NCBI RefSeq assembly: GCF_000372725.1
Contig: NW_005199536.1
Location: 32,501-96,500, forward strand
Length of the DNA stretch: 64,000 nt
Direction: 5' to 3'
Source: Emiliania huxleyi CCMP1516
Lineage: Eukaryota > Haptophyta > Isochrysidales > Noelaerhabdaceae
Under the pieces are notes generated by a model. It saw nothing but the letters and a program-made list of their open reading frames with translations. It did not search any database and had not been told where the DNA came from. The position numbers and the translations under genes are program-made. Positions 11,450 to 21,923 of this stretch are shown in pieces. Positions within the stretch are counted from its first letter, which is position 1. Each line of letters starts with the position of its first letter.

Positions 11450-12470
11450 GGGGCGCGCAGGGACAGACCCGCGTCGCTCGCTGCAACGCACACTGGGACT
11501 TCGCGCATGGATGGGATGCCGCTTCACGCGCTTGCGCAATGCGCGCTTTCCGGCGGTCGGCGAGCGCACTTCTGGCGATGAGGGCGGCGGCGACGAGGAA
11601 GGCGGCGCCGACGCCGCCGCCGACGACGGGGACGACGGGGAATTTGTCCTCGTCGGTGGTCCGTCCGTTCGGGACCGCGCCAGAGGGGTAGGCCCGGAAG
11701 GGGTGGCGGCGGCGAGGGTGGCGGCGGCGCAACAATCACCGCGATCGTGGCGGGCGGGAGGTCGAAGGAGACCTCGGCCACCTCCAGCTCCACTGCCATG
11801 CGCGTGAGGAAGGCTGGCTGCTCCGCGGCGGTCGCGAAGTCTTCGACGGTCGGCCCTCCCTCGGCCTGGACGATGGTCACGCGCACCTTGCTATCGCGGC
11901 GGGGGCGGCGATGGAGAGGGGGACGGCGGCGAGGGCGGCGCGGACGGTGGCGGTGGCGAGGGCGATGAAGACGGCGGTGGCGAGCGTGAGCCGGAGGGCG
12001 GCGGCGGTGATGGCGAGGCGGAGGGTTGGGGCGGCGAGTATGGCGAGGCAGACGGCGGCGGTGGCGACGACGAGGCCGACGGCGGCGGCGGCGACGGCGT
12101 CGTGGAGGGTGGCGGCGGCGAGGGCGAGGCGGACGGCGGGGGCAGCGACGGTGGCAATGTGGCGGACACACTGTCGCGTACACTGACCATAAACCCACGA
12201 TAGGGCCGCCAGCTCGCCAGGAGATAGAGGCGATGGCGGCGGCAGCGACGGCGAGGCCGACGGGGTCGACGACCGACGGGGGCGGCGGCGAGGGCGACGC
12301 CCCGACGCCGGCGGCGGGGTGGAGGCGGCGACGGCGAGGCAGGCGGTGGCGGCGGAGACGGCGAGGCGGAGGGGGGCGGCAGCGAGAGCGAGGCTGACGG
12401 AGGCGCGGGGGGCGACGCTGAGGGAGGCGGCGGAGAGGGCGAGGCCGAGAAGCTCCGTCTACAAGCGCGT
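11450..12470 (-). pseudogene. Frameshifted, internally deleted copy of the C-terminus of the trypsin-CUB gene
   Basis: This segment matches 19755-20610 almost base for base. It codes parts of VRVTIVQAEGGPTVED, AVELEVAEVSFDLPPATIAV and VPVVGGGVGAAFLVAAALIA. The frame is broken near 11685 (two bases gained at gcgccagagg, one G lost in the G-run). The stretch matching 20195-20385 is deleted, and the stop codon position is changed. Upstream, to about 12470, only Ser/Pro-rich coding sequence in shifting frames remains. I read it as a decayed partial duplicate, though it could be a 3' cassette used by nothing now visible. Confidence 0.7.
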
Positions 12471-12574
12471 TTCCTGAAATTATATCGCGAACTTCTTTTG
12501 TCTGTGCCACTGCGCGCGCCAGTCGCGTGTGCCCGGTGTAAACCGTGTGCTCCGTCTCTCTCTGAGCTCTCCAA

Positions 12575-15500
12575 CTACTCTACCCTCGCCAAACGAAGGT
12601 GCGAGCTTGAGCGCGCGCCAAACGCGGTCCTGGCAGCCGTGAGCGTGACGGCCGCGTACGCAAGCTCGAGCCAAGAGAGCGGCTCGACCACCTGGTCGAG
12701 TGAAGAAGCGAAATTGGGCGGGTTGTGGGGTTGGGAGGGAGTGGGGACAAGTGACACTCTAAACTTGGGACGGCGCGGGAGAGGGCTCACCTCGCCATCG
12801 ATGTAGTGCATCGCCTTTGGGTTCGTGGCCGCCACGACGAGGCGGGCGAGGGAGGGGCAGACCGCCTCCACGATCGGAACGAGGTACTTGTTGCGCGCGA
12901 CGACGGCCGCACTGTTGTACGAGGTCGCGACGCCATCGACGACCGGCCAGCCTCCGTGCTTGGTGAGGGGGCTGTGCAGGCCGTCGGCCATGACCGAGGC
13001 GATCCCGAGGATGGGCTCCTGGAGGGGGAGGGGGGGAAGGAGGGGGGAAGGAAGGTTAGCATCGGGAGAGGCAGGGGTGTGGTGCTGGGGGTTGACGCGC
13101 CTGCACGAGCGTGCCCACGGCCGGCGACGCGAGCCACATCGTCTCGCCGACGGCAACCTCGGACGCCTGCTTGAGCGCCTTTGCCGGGCCGGCGGGCAGC
13201 TTGTGCGTCGGGGTGAGCGTGACCGTCGCCGTTGCGGTCGTCAGCGAGAGGAAAGACGCCTTGGCGGACGGGTCGGCCAGCGAGAAAGAGGAGACGACGT
13301 CGAAGCCGAGGGTGCCGTCCGCCCAACCGACGAGGATGGCCTCGCCCTCGCGCAACTCGTCGAGGCGGACGGTGCGCCCATCGCGAAGGGCGGCGGTGGC
13401 AGAGCTGGGGAAGCACGGCGGGTCCCTGGACTGCGGGTTCACGTCAGGTGAAAGCGACGAGGGCGGCGGCTTTGTGGGTGGGACGGAGGGCGGCGGCGGC
13501 GCGACCGCGCGCGGCTCGGTGTCCTCGCGTTCGTTGACGTTGGGGTCGACCTCGCTGACGGGCTGATTCAGGATATTGCCGGCTTGGGTGGCCGAGCTCC
13601 CGGCGAATATATAGTTCGCGTTGCGCACGGCGGAAAGTGTGTTGCCATCCTTGAACACGCTGGCCGTGCTCGAAGCAACCGTTCCCGCAGCCTTGAGTGC
13701 CCGACGGGCTGCCGATTGCTCGACGGGGTGGAGCGTCACGGTGAGTTTGCACTCTGTCAAGAAGCACTGCTGCGCAGGGCGAAAGGAGGCCTCGAGTTCA
13801 GTGACGTCGATGTCGTTCACTTCGGCGGAGATCGTGACAATGATGGTGAACTTGATCACGGGCACCTCCTCCACGACAATGCCCTCGGGGAGGGGTGAAA
13901 AGGGCGGCCGCGAGGGCAGCAGCGGCGCGGGCGGCGAGGGCGAGGGCGAGCCGGAGGGCGTCGGCACCGCCGGCGGCGGAGGGGCAGGTGGCGGCGGCGT
14001 GGGCGGCGGCGGCAATGGCGAGGCGGAGGGAGGCGGCGGCGTGGGAGGCGGCGGCGACGGCGAGGCGGAGGGAGGCGGTGGCGACGGTGATGCGGAGGGA
14101 GGCGGCGGCGACGGCGACACGGAGGGAGGCGGCGGTGAGGGCGAGGCGGAAGGAGGTGGCGGCGACGGCGAGGCGGAGGGAGGCGGCGGAGAGGGCGAGG
14201 CGGAGGAAGGCGGCGGCGACGGCGATGCGGAGGGAGGCGGCGGCGAGGGCGATGCGGAGGGAGGCGGCGGAGAGGGCGATGCCGACGGCGGCGTCGGCGA
14301 CGGCGACGCGGAGGGAGGCGGCGGCGATGGCGAGGCGGAGGGAGGCGGCGGCGATGGCGAGGCGGAGGGAGACGGCGGTGAGGGCGATGCGGAGGGAGGC
14401 GGCGGCGACGGCGAGGCGGAGGGAGGCGGTGGCGACGGTGATGCGGAGGGAGGCGGCGGCGACGGCGAGGCGGAGGGAGGCGGCGGCGACGGCGAGGCGG
14501 AGGGAGGCGGCGGCGAGGGCGACGCGGACGGCGGCGGCGGCGAGGGCGAAGAGGATGGAGGCGGTGGCGACGGTGATGCCGACGGCGGCGGCGGCGACGG
14601 CGAGGCGGACGGCGGCGGTGGCGAGGGCGAGGCGGACGGCGGCGGAGGCGAGGGGGAAAGCGAGGGAGGCGGCGGCGACGGCGAGGCGGAGGGAGGCGGC
14701 GGCGACGGCGAGGCGGAGGGAGGCGGCGGGGGAGAGGGCGAGGCAGACGGAGGCGGCGGCGACGGCGAAAGCGAGGGAGGTGGCGGAGAGGGCGAGGTGG
14801 AAGGAGGTGGCGGCGACGGTGATGCGGAGGGAGGCGGCGGCGACGGCGATGCGGACGGCGGCGGCGGCGACGGCGAGGCGGAGGAAGGCGGCGGTGAGGG
14901 CGAGGCGGAAGGAGGTGGCGGCGAGGGGGGGTCCGACGGCGGCGAAGGCGGCGGTGGCAGCGACGGCCACACCGTCACGTTCGGGGCGGACTCGCAGACG
15001 GGGGAGGTGCACCAGCCGGCCTCTTGCACGCAGTGGGTCGGCAGGAGCGGGTCCCCCGAGCAGCTTCCCCCGAGCAGCTGGAGGGTGCAGGTGTCCACGC
15101 CTTGAGGGTAGTCGGGGCACGTCTCCTCCAGCCGCCGACCGGTGACCCCCACTCCCGCTTGGCTGGCGTCGCAATCGTCGTTTGGGTCTGGAGCCGAACG
15201 GACGCCCGAGTCCCAGAGCACGTCGAGACGGCTGGAGAGGTTCGCCACCAGCTCGGGGAAGTCGGACGTCCGGTTGTCCTGTTCTTCCGGGTCGTTGTCG
15301 ATGTTGTAGAGGGAGTAGCCCGAACCGAATGGACCTTGCGGAAAGAAGCCCTCCAAGCAATTACACGTTGGGCCGACGTGCACATCGTAGCTCTGCACCT
15401 GCAGATAGGCGTCGTTATCACCCGAGCGTACTGGAAACGAATGGCCCAAATGCTGTAGTACGCTGTCGCCAGGAACCTCACATGCCGGCCCGTAAGCAGC

Positions 15501-18500
15501 CCCGTCGCAGTTCAAGTTGGGGTCGGGCCCGTACGCGACGCCGACCATCAGCTTCCACGGCCCTTGCCAGAAGGCGACGCCGGCTTGCCGGGTGTAGAAG
15601 TCTTTAGCGACAATCATCTCGGTCCTCGGCGACGCAGAGTTGTTCGTGATCGCGGCCCACACGTCGAGGCCGGCATTCACCACCTCCTCAGACGTGCTGA
15701 TGTCGACGTGCCCGCCGAGCGCGGCGAAGGTCGCGTGCCAGTCGATGAGCTGCACTCGTCCGCCCGTATACGTCTGCCCCAGCAGCGGGCTGCTTGCCAG
15801 GCCTGGATGCCGGCCCCAGACGAGCGCCTTGAGGCGCACGCCGCCCTCAAAGACCTCGTACTTGTTCCCGCGCAGGGGGGCGTTGCTGCCGCCGGACGTG
15901 ACCCTCCACGTGGCGGCGCCGTTGTCGGCGGTCATCGCCACGACGTGGTCGTCGTTCGCGTACGCGCCGGTGTTGAGCGCCGATGCGAGGTGGCCAACCG
16001 ACTCGTCGAGGGCGACGGCGGCCGCGCAGGCTTTCCGGCGCCGCTCATTGTCCAGCCCTGCGCAGGCCGGCGCGTCCATGTACTCGTCCGGGTGGTCGCT
16101 CTTGTCGCCGCCCGCGCCACGAATCGGGACGGGTGCATAGTAGAGGAAGAGTGGCTTGTCGGGGTGGTACAGCTTGTGCTGCTCGATGAACGCGGTCGCC
16201 TTGTCGTCGTAGAGCTCCGTCTTGTACCGCCCGTTGCCGTCGGGCCCGATCGCCTCTAGCCCGTACCGCAAGAACGGCGCCTCGAAGCTCGCGTCGCGCG
16301 TCTCAAACGGCATCGCCTCCGAGTAGAAGGTGTCCCAGCGCGGCTTGAGCGGGTCGTTGTCGGCGGGTTTGGTGCACGGCGAATTGTAGCTGTAAATGTT
16401 CTCGTACTGCCCGAAGAAGCGCGCAAAACCGCGGCCGGTTGGCGCGATCGTCCAGCTCGTGTAGCCAGCGAACCACTTGCCGATCGCGTATGTCACGTAC
16501 CCCTGCGCCAGCAGCTTGTGCGCGATCGTCGTCTCGTTCTTCGACCAGTCCTGCCCCTCCCTCCCGGGGGTCACCAGCCGCGCCTGGCGGCCCGTGAGGA
16601 AGGAGCGGCGCGAAGGAATCGAGATGGTCTCCGTGTAGGTGCTGTTGATCTGGATCGCCTCGGAGAGCAGCGCCCTCGTGTTGTTCCAGGCCTCCCCAAT
16701 GTCGGAGCTGTCGTGAAAGTCGTTGAAGCCGACGTCGTCCGTCAGCACAAAGACCAGGTGGGGCGGCGGCCGCGGCGACGGCGGCGCCGGCGGAGACGAG
16801 GGGGCGGATGGCGGCGGCGGTGGCAAGGGCGAGGCAGAGGGCGGTGGTGGCGAGGGCGAGGCGGAGGCTGGCGGTGATTGCGGGGGTTCAGCGGGTGGGG
16901 CAGCGGGTGGGGCAGCGGGTGGGGCAGGCGGCGGAGAAGGCGGCGAGGGCGACGACGGCGGAGGCGGCGAGGGCGACGCGGAGGGGGGCCGCGACGGCGG
17001 CGGCGACACAGGCGGCTGGCAGCCGACGATGTCGGGCGAGTACCGCTGCGCGTTGAACGCCCTCGTCGTCCAGCCCGCGTTCGGCGTGCCCGACAGGAAT
17101 TGGAGGCCGGGGAGCGTGCAGTTGAGGACGTTCGGCGCCTTGCCCGGGCCCGGCTTGCCCGAGCCGAGCGGGTTCTCCCCCGGCACCTGCCACACGAGGC
17201 GCACGTCCGAGTAGGCGCCGAGGCCAGAAGCGTTCCAGTACGCCTCGAACAGAGTCCCGGTCGTGCCAACCATCACCGAGAGGTACGACCCATTCGTGAA
17301 GGGCTCCCCGACCAGCTGCGCGCTCGCCAGGATGAGGCTGAAGAAGGGGTCCAGCTCCCGCACGTCGCTGCCGTCGGTGAGCCGCAGGAACTTGCCGGAG
17401 CCGTCGCCCAGCAGGCCGTCCGGCAGCGTGCTCGCGTTGAAGAGCGCCTGCACCACCACCTCGGTCGCGGGGGGCGTCGCCTGGCTGGGGTCGAGGACCG
17501 CGAGGGGCAGCGTCGTGAGCAGCACCTCGCTGCTGCACTCCGTCGACTGCACTCCGTTCCCGTCGAACGTACAGCCATTCTTCTCGTACCGCCCGTTGTT
17601 GAAGACTGTGAAGCAGAGGCCGTCCTCGCACGGCAGCACGCGCACGTCGTGCTGCTCGCCGAAGCGGCCCGCGCCGAAGCGGTAGAGGAGCGAGGCCGGC
17701 GCGCCGTCGCCCATCAGCGGCGTCTCGCTCGGCGAGGTGTGATTGATGACGTACACCTGAAGGTGGGAGAGTACTGCTGCTGAGGCGGGAGAGGCGGGGT
17801 CGGGTGGGGCAGGAGGATTCGAGGGGCTGGTGGTGGTGGGGGGGGGGCGAGGGCGGTCTGTGGGGGAGAATGACTCGAGGGGGAGACGGGCACCTCGTTG
17901 GTGTAGGCGCCGCCCATGAGCAGCACGTCCTTCTCCGCGTCGTACACGAGCGAGTTGGCGTGCACCCAGTCGGCCTGCTGCTTCCCCGAGCCCGAGTTGA
18001 TCGGCACCTTGGTCAGGTTGTCGCAGCCGTCGCACACGTGGTTGCTCATGTACCACTCCCACACCACGTCGCCCTCCGTGTCGATCTCGAGCACCGCCTC
18101 GACGTACAGGCCGTCCTCCTCCTCGCAACTGGTGCGGCCGAGCCCTCTGGCCTCCTCGCAGCTGAGCTTGTACGCAGCGAGGGCGAAGAGGGTGCCCGTC
18201 TTGGCGCGCGCGTCGAAGGTCGAGAGCTCGAACTGGTGGTGGAGGCGGTGCGTCGCCTGGTTGACGCCCTTGGTGAAGAGGAGCTCGCCCGCCGCGTCGT
18301 ACGCAGAGATATGCGACGCGCCGCCGGCGATGCCGATGTCGTAGGCAGCAGAGTAGTTGTTCTCGAGGCGCACGATGTCGCCGCCGGGCGTGAGGTAGAC
18401 GGCGTGGCCGGTGCCGTACGGCGTGCTCCAGCTGTGGACGATGTCGCCGCTGGAGGCGTCGACCAGCCAGACGTCGGTGGAGGTGTGCGGCGTGATGAGC

Positions 18501-18802
18501 AGGTAGCCGGCCTCCTGGCCGTCGCCCTTGAGGAGGCCGAGCGAGGCGGCGCACCCGCCCTGCACCGGAACCGGGTTGGTGCACCCAATGATCGTGCCGC
18601 TCGTGCTGGCGCCCTCAAGCGACCGCCGGGCCGCCTGCCGGCTGCTGCCGCCGCCGCCGCCTCCACTGCTGACTCTGCCGCTGGTGTTGACTTGCTGAAC
18701 CACGTTCGAACCGGATGCGGAGCCGGCGATAGAGACCCGCGATGAGAGCTCGATCCCGTTGGCGAGCCCGGCGATGCTTACGAGGACGAAGAAACGGCGC
18801 AT
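12575..18802 (-). CDS. Secreted arylsulfotransferase - sulfatase - proline-rich - Hint fusion protein, four exons
   Basis: Exons: 17894-18802, 13101-17756, 12791-13018, 12575-12691 (phase 0 joins; introns GT, GC, GT), about 1969 residues. Order: signal peptide MRRFFVLVSIAGLANGIELS; arylsulfotransferase beta-propeller at about 60-548 (VWLVDASSGDIVHSW, DWVHANSLVYDAEKDVLL, FGEQHDVRVL); Ser/Pro linker; sulfatase at about 636-1230 with metal-site TDDVGFND, the SIPSRRSFLTGR motif (Ser-682 where Cys is usual), IGKWFAGY and EVFEGGVRLKALVWG; about 350 residues of SPPPPSA repeats; a beta-rich unknown domain (KFTIIVTISAEVNDIDVTEL); then a Hint domain from Cys-1751 (CFPSSATAALRDGRTVRLDE, TPTH, SPLTKHGGWPVVDGVATS) and a short hydrophobic tail. 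Predicted role: extracellular sulfate-ester chemistry or binding, with Hint self-processing. Sulfotransferase and sulfatase share one uninterrupted exon, so this is a real fusion unless misassembled. Confidence 0.8.
13900..14945 (-). repeat. Coding minisatellite for SPPPPSA-type repeats
   Basis: About one kilobase of imperfect units, mostly 24-27 bases (gaggcggagggaggcggcgg on the plus strand), codes tandem Ser-Pro-Pro-Pro-Pro-Ser-Ala on the minus strand. Comparable blocks lie at 25610-25850, 26230-26900 and 16760-17010. Antisense open frames over these blocks are composition artefacts. Confidence 0.9.
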
Positions 18803-18880
18803 AAAGATCTACGTGAGCGTGCAAACCGCGTGCCAAACGGCGTTCGGTATCACGCGAGAAAAAGAATTTCGCGGCCTCGC

Positions 18881-18957
18881 GTGGTGGCGGCGTGCCGTCC
18901 TCCCATCCCTCCCTTGGGTTGTCTAATTTCTTCCTTTCTTTCTTTTACACAAGGCAC
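18881..18957 (-). promoter_or_regulatory. Shared 5' element, copy 3
   Basis: On the minus strand: aaaagaaagaaagg, then GGGAGGGATGGGAGGACGGC followed by ACGCCGCCACCAC, about 80 bases upstream of the start codon of the sulfotransferase-sulfatase gene. Same order and orientation as at 4333-4386 and 9417-9500. Confidence 0.5.
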
Positions 18958-19447
18958 AAAGAAACAGACAACTCTAACACTCACACGTCATTGCTCTCTC
19001 TCTCTCAAAGAAAGAAACCAGGCAACGACGAGAGTGGGAAGAAAGATCGCGAGGTGGCATGAAGGTCGCTGCGAGAATAGGCGAGAGAAGACTGCGAAGA
19101 GAGATAGGAAGAGGCAGACGCCGCCCAAGGATGGGCGACGGCTAGCTCCACAGACCACACTCCTCCCCTTAAAATCCCTGTGTGGTGGCTTCCTGCTGTG
19201 TGTTTTCTTTCTTTACGTGTGCCTGTGTTAGTGCTAGCACGCGCCAGTCCGCGCCTGTGTCGAGCCTGTCTGCTGAGAGAGAGAGTTGTTTTCTGGCGTG
19301 CTAAGCACTGACATACAGAAGAAAAGAATTCGTACACCCTCCCTGTGTAGTACTTTCCCAAAAAGTGCAGGTGCGGACTGGCGCGTGGCTGGCAGTAACT
19401 CAGGCAAACCACGCTCAAAGCCGACGTTCCTCGTTCGGCAGTCGGGC

Positions 19448-19530
19448 GATGGAGAGAGATTTTTGGCAATACCAAACAACTCTAACACTCACACATCATT
19501 TGGGGCCTGGAGCACTGTTCACGCGCGCGG
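19448..19530 (+). repeat. Dispersed repeat (gcaataccaaacaactctaa), copy near 19.5 kb
   Basis: The string gagagatttttggcaatacc followed by aaacaactctaacactcaca, then atttggggcctggagcactg and ttcacgcgcgcg, recurs at 37935-38030 and inverted at 37634-37735. A shorter piece (acaactctaacactcacac) lies at 18970. Probably a non-autonomous mobile element family. Confidence 0.7.
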
Positions 19531-19622
19531 CGAGCGGAGGCGTTGTAATGGTGATGGCTGGTTGGCTGGTGCTTTTGCCTTGTAGCACCAGCCATCACCA
19601 TTACAACGTCTCCGCGAGCGGC
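19523..19622. repeat. Large perfect inverted repeat (hairpin)
   Basis: gcggaggcgttgtaatggtg followed by atggctgg on the left is mirrored on the right by ccagccatcaccattacaac followed by gtctccgc, around a loop of roughly 28 bases. It directly follows the dispersed repeat at 19448-19530. It could form a long hairpin in RNA or be the end of a foldback element. Confidence 0.8.
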
Positions 19623-19751
19623 AAAGCTGCCAACAACAACTTAATCTTGTGCTGCTTTCATAGCTTCAACCTTCATTTCGGATTTTCGGAAAAGTACGAG
19701 GAAGAGGTTGACGAATCGCAACTTAATAAGGAACAAAGGAAGAAACCCCGG

Positions 19752-21923
19752 CTAGGCGCGCAGGGACAGATCCGCGTCGCTGCAACGCACACTGGGACTT
19801 CGCGCATGGGATGCCGCTTCACGCGCTTGCGCAATGCGCGCTTTCCGGCGGTCGGCGAGCGCACTTCTGGCGATCAGGGAGGCGGCGACGAGGAAGGCGG
19901 CGCCGACGCCGCCGCCGACGACGGGGACGACGGGGAATTTGTCCTCGTCGGTGGTCCGTCCGTTCGAGACCGCGCTAGGGGTAGGCCCGGAAGGGGGTGG
20001 CGGCGGCGAGGGTGGCGGCGGCGCAACAATCACCGCGATCGTGGCGGGCGGGAGGTCGAAGGAGACCTCTGCCACCTCCAGCTCCACTGCCATGCGCGTG
20101 AGGAAGGCTGGCTGCTCCGCGGCGGCCGTCAAGTCTTCGACGGTCGGCCCTCCCTCGGCCTGGACGATGGTCACGCGCACCTTGCTATCGCCGAGGTCCT
20201 CGAGGGTCATCTGCTCGGCGGTGACAGTCACAGGAGGGTCGGTGGCGGCGAAAGAGCTGATCACGGCGGCCTCGACCTGGTCGATGGCGGCCAGCGCACG
20301 CTGCCGCCGGGTCGCGCTGATCTTGAGAGCGAAGGAGGAGGCGGGGGCCTTGGCCTCGCCTGGCCGCATTGGCGGCCAGGGCGGCGGGGGCGGCGATGGA
20401 GAGGGGGACGGCGGCGAGGGCGGCGCCGACGGTGGCGGTGGCGAGGGCGATGAGGACGGTGGTGGCGAAGGTGAGCCGGAGGGCGGCGGCGGTGATGGCG
20501 AGGCGGAGGGTGGGGGCGGCGAGTGGGGCGAGGCTGACGGAGGAGGTGGCGACGGCGAGGCCGACGGCGGCGGCGGCGACGGCGTCGTGGAGGGTGCCGC
20601 GGGTGGCGATGGTGGCGGCCGAGGAGGCGATGGCGGCTGCGCAGCCCAGCACACCTGCGGTGATAGGGGGGGGGGGGCGCACGGACTGGGCACCGGGGCT
20701 GGGTGAGCGCGAGAGGCGGGGATAGGGCAGTGTGTGGGAGCCAGAGGTGCAGGGAGGGGAGCGCGCGCCTTCCAGCCTGGCCTGGTTTCGATCTCGTCAG
20801 AGACCCACGCCATGTTCCCATCCGACGGCACGACCCCGGCCGGGCCCGAGGTGCCGCAGTACTTGACGCCGTTGACGAGGAGGTAGTCGTAGGTGCAGTC
20901 ATTCGTGGGGTCGCCGTCGCCGTCGTAGTCGAAGTAAGAGTCCTCGTCCCCCTCCACGTCAAAGGCGATCACATCCAGCGCGGCCTGCGGCAGGCCAGTG
21001 ATGGTGCAGTCCTTGAAGTTTGCGTAGTCGTTCGGGAACTCGGGCGAAGTGGCGCAGCCGCCGTCGGTGATCAAGCACGGGCCGTCGACGACGCAGACGT
21101 CACCGAGCGGGCATGGCGGCAGGGGCGGCGGGGACGGCGGCGGTGGAGAGAGCGGCGGGGACGGCGGGGGCGGGTACGGCGTGGCATCGGTGTCGGCGGC
21201 GCCCGCGAGAATCCAGTCCGCGTAGTGCGCGACGCGCGCGTAGACGCCCGGGTAGTCTGGATCGGCACATCCGATTCCCCACGAGACGACTCCAACCAGC
21301 ACGGGCTCAGCGCCCGCAGCGCTCCACAGCGGTCCGCCCGAGTCTCCCTGGCAGGCATCCCCCCTGGCAGAGCCGTCGGATGCACAGAGCATCCCTGTCA
21401 TGTCGGCTCTCCCGTAGGCCGCCTCGCAGCCCACATTCGCGACGCCGATGACGTCGGCCTCGCGCAGCACATCCGAGGTCGGCGGGCTAGCCCTCGGGCT
21501 AGAGCTTGTTCTTCCCCAGCCAGCCACGGTCAGCTGGGATCCAGCCCAGTCGTCGATTCCGGTGTCGATCGCGATGATCGGCGTCTCCTGTCCCGCGCAG
21601 GGCGCGGGCGACGACAGGTAGAGCAACGCGACGTCGGCGCCTTCCGTGACTGATGAGTAGTCCGGGTGGACCTTGATACTTGAGACAAAAATGTTGGCTG
21701 CGCAGCCGTCAGCTCCTCCGCGCTCGTTCTCTAGCTCGTTCATCTCTGCCGCCGCCGTCATGGTGATGTCGTGACGATGGACGGAGGCCCAAACGGATTC
21801 GAGGTAGGTGCCGTGGTCGTCGACTAGGCAGTGCGCCGCGGTCAGCACAACGCTCGAGTTGACGAGGCTTCCGGCGCAGAAGTATCCGCTGGAGCGGAAG
21901 GTGTACAACGCAACGGCTCCTGC
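19752..21923 (-). CDS. Trypsin-like serine protease with CUB domain and C-terminal membrane anchor, 5' end missing
   Basis: Exons 20769-21923 and 19752-20654; the intron is GC-AG and a multiple of three. The protease domain has the full triad: VLTAAHCLVDDH, DVALLYLSS and DACQGDSGGPLW, with VSWGIGCADPDYPGVYARV after it. Missing is the N-terminal activation strand (IVGG-like): the frame opens at the acceptor at 21924 with AGAVALYTFRSSGYFCAGSL. A CUB module follows (DYLLVNGVKYCGTSGPAG, ETRPGWK joined to VCWA), then a proline linker, an unknown domain (VRVTIVQAEGGPTVEDLTAA), one helix (VVPVVGGGVGAAFLVAASLI) and a basic cytoplasmic tail. So it is a type I membrane protease facing outside. The missing 5' exon coincides with an abrupt junction to another gene. 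Confidence 0.78.
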   Translation of the reverse strand, partial: AGAVALYTFRSSGYFCAGSLVNSSVVLTAAHCLVDDHGTYLESVWASVHRHDITMTAAAEMNELENERGGADGCAANIFVSSIKVHPDYSSVTEGADVALLYLSSPAPCAGQETPIIAIDTGIDDWAGSQLTVAGWGRTSSSPRASPPTSDVLREADVIGVANVGCEAAYGRADMTGMLCASDGSARGDACQGDSGGPLWSAAGAEPVLVGVVSWGIGCADPDYPGVYARVAHYADWILAGAADTDATPYPPPPSPPLSPPPPSPPPLPPCPLGDVCVVDGPCLITDGGCATSPEFPNDYANFKDCTITGLPQAALDVIAFDVEGDEDSYFDYDGDGDPTNDCTYDYLLVNGVKYCGTSGPAGVVPSDGNMAWVSDEIETRPGWKARAPLPAPLAPTHCPIPASRAHPAPVPSPCAPPPLSPQVCWAAQPPSPPRPPPSPPAAPSTTPSPPPPSASPSPPPPSASPHSPPPPSASPSPPPPSGSPSPPPSSSPSPPPPSAPPSPPSPSPSPPPPPWPPMRPGEAKAPASSFALKISATRRQRALAAIDQVEAAVISSFAATDPPVTVTAEQMTLEDLGDSKVRVTIVQAEGGPTVEDLTAAAEQPAFLTRMAVELEVAEVSFDLPPATIAVIVAPPPPSPPPPPSGPTPSAVSNGRTTDEDKFPVVPVVGGGVGAAFLVAASLIARSALADRRKARIAQAREAASHARSPSVRCSDADLSLRA

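Noticed and set aside
13621..15145. Long plus-strand open frames rich in Gly-Gly-Glu-Ala opposite the sulfotransferase-sulfatase gene
   Set aside because: They are the antisense of SPPPPSA codons; no start context, domain or splice logic, and the minus strand carries real domains in phase.
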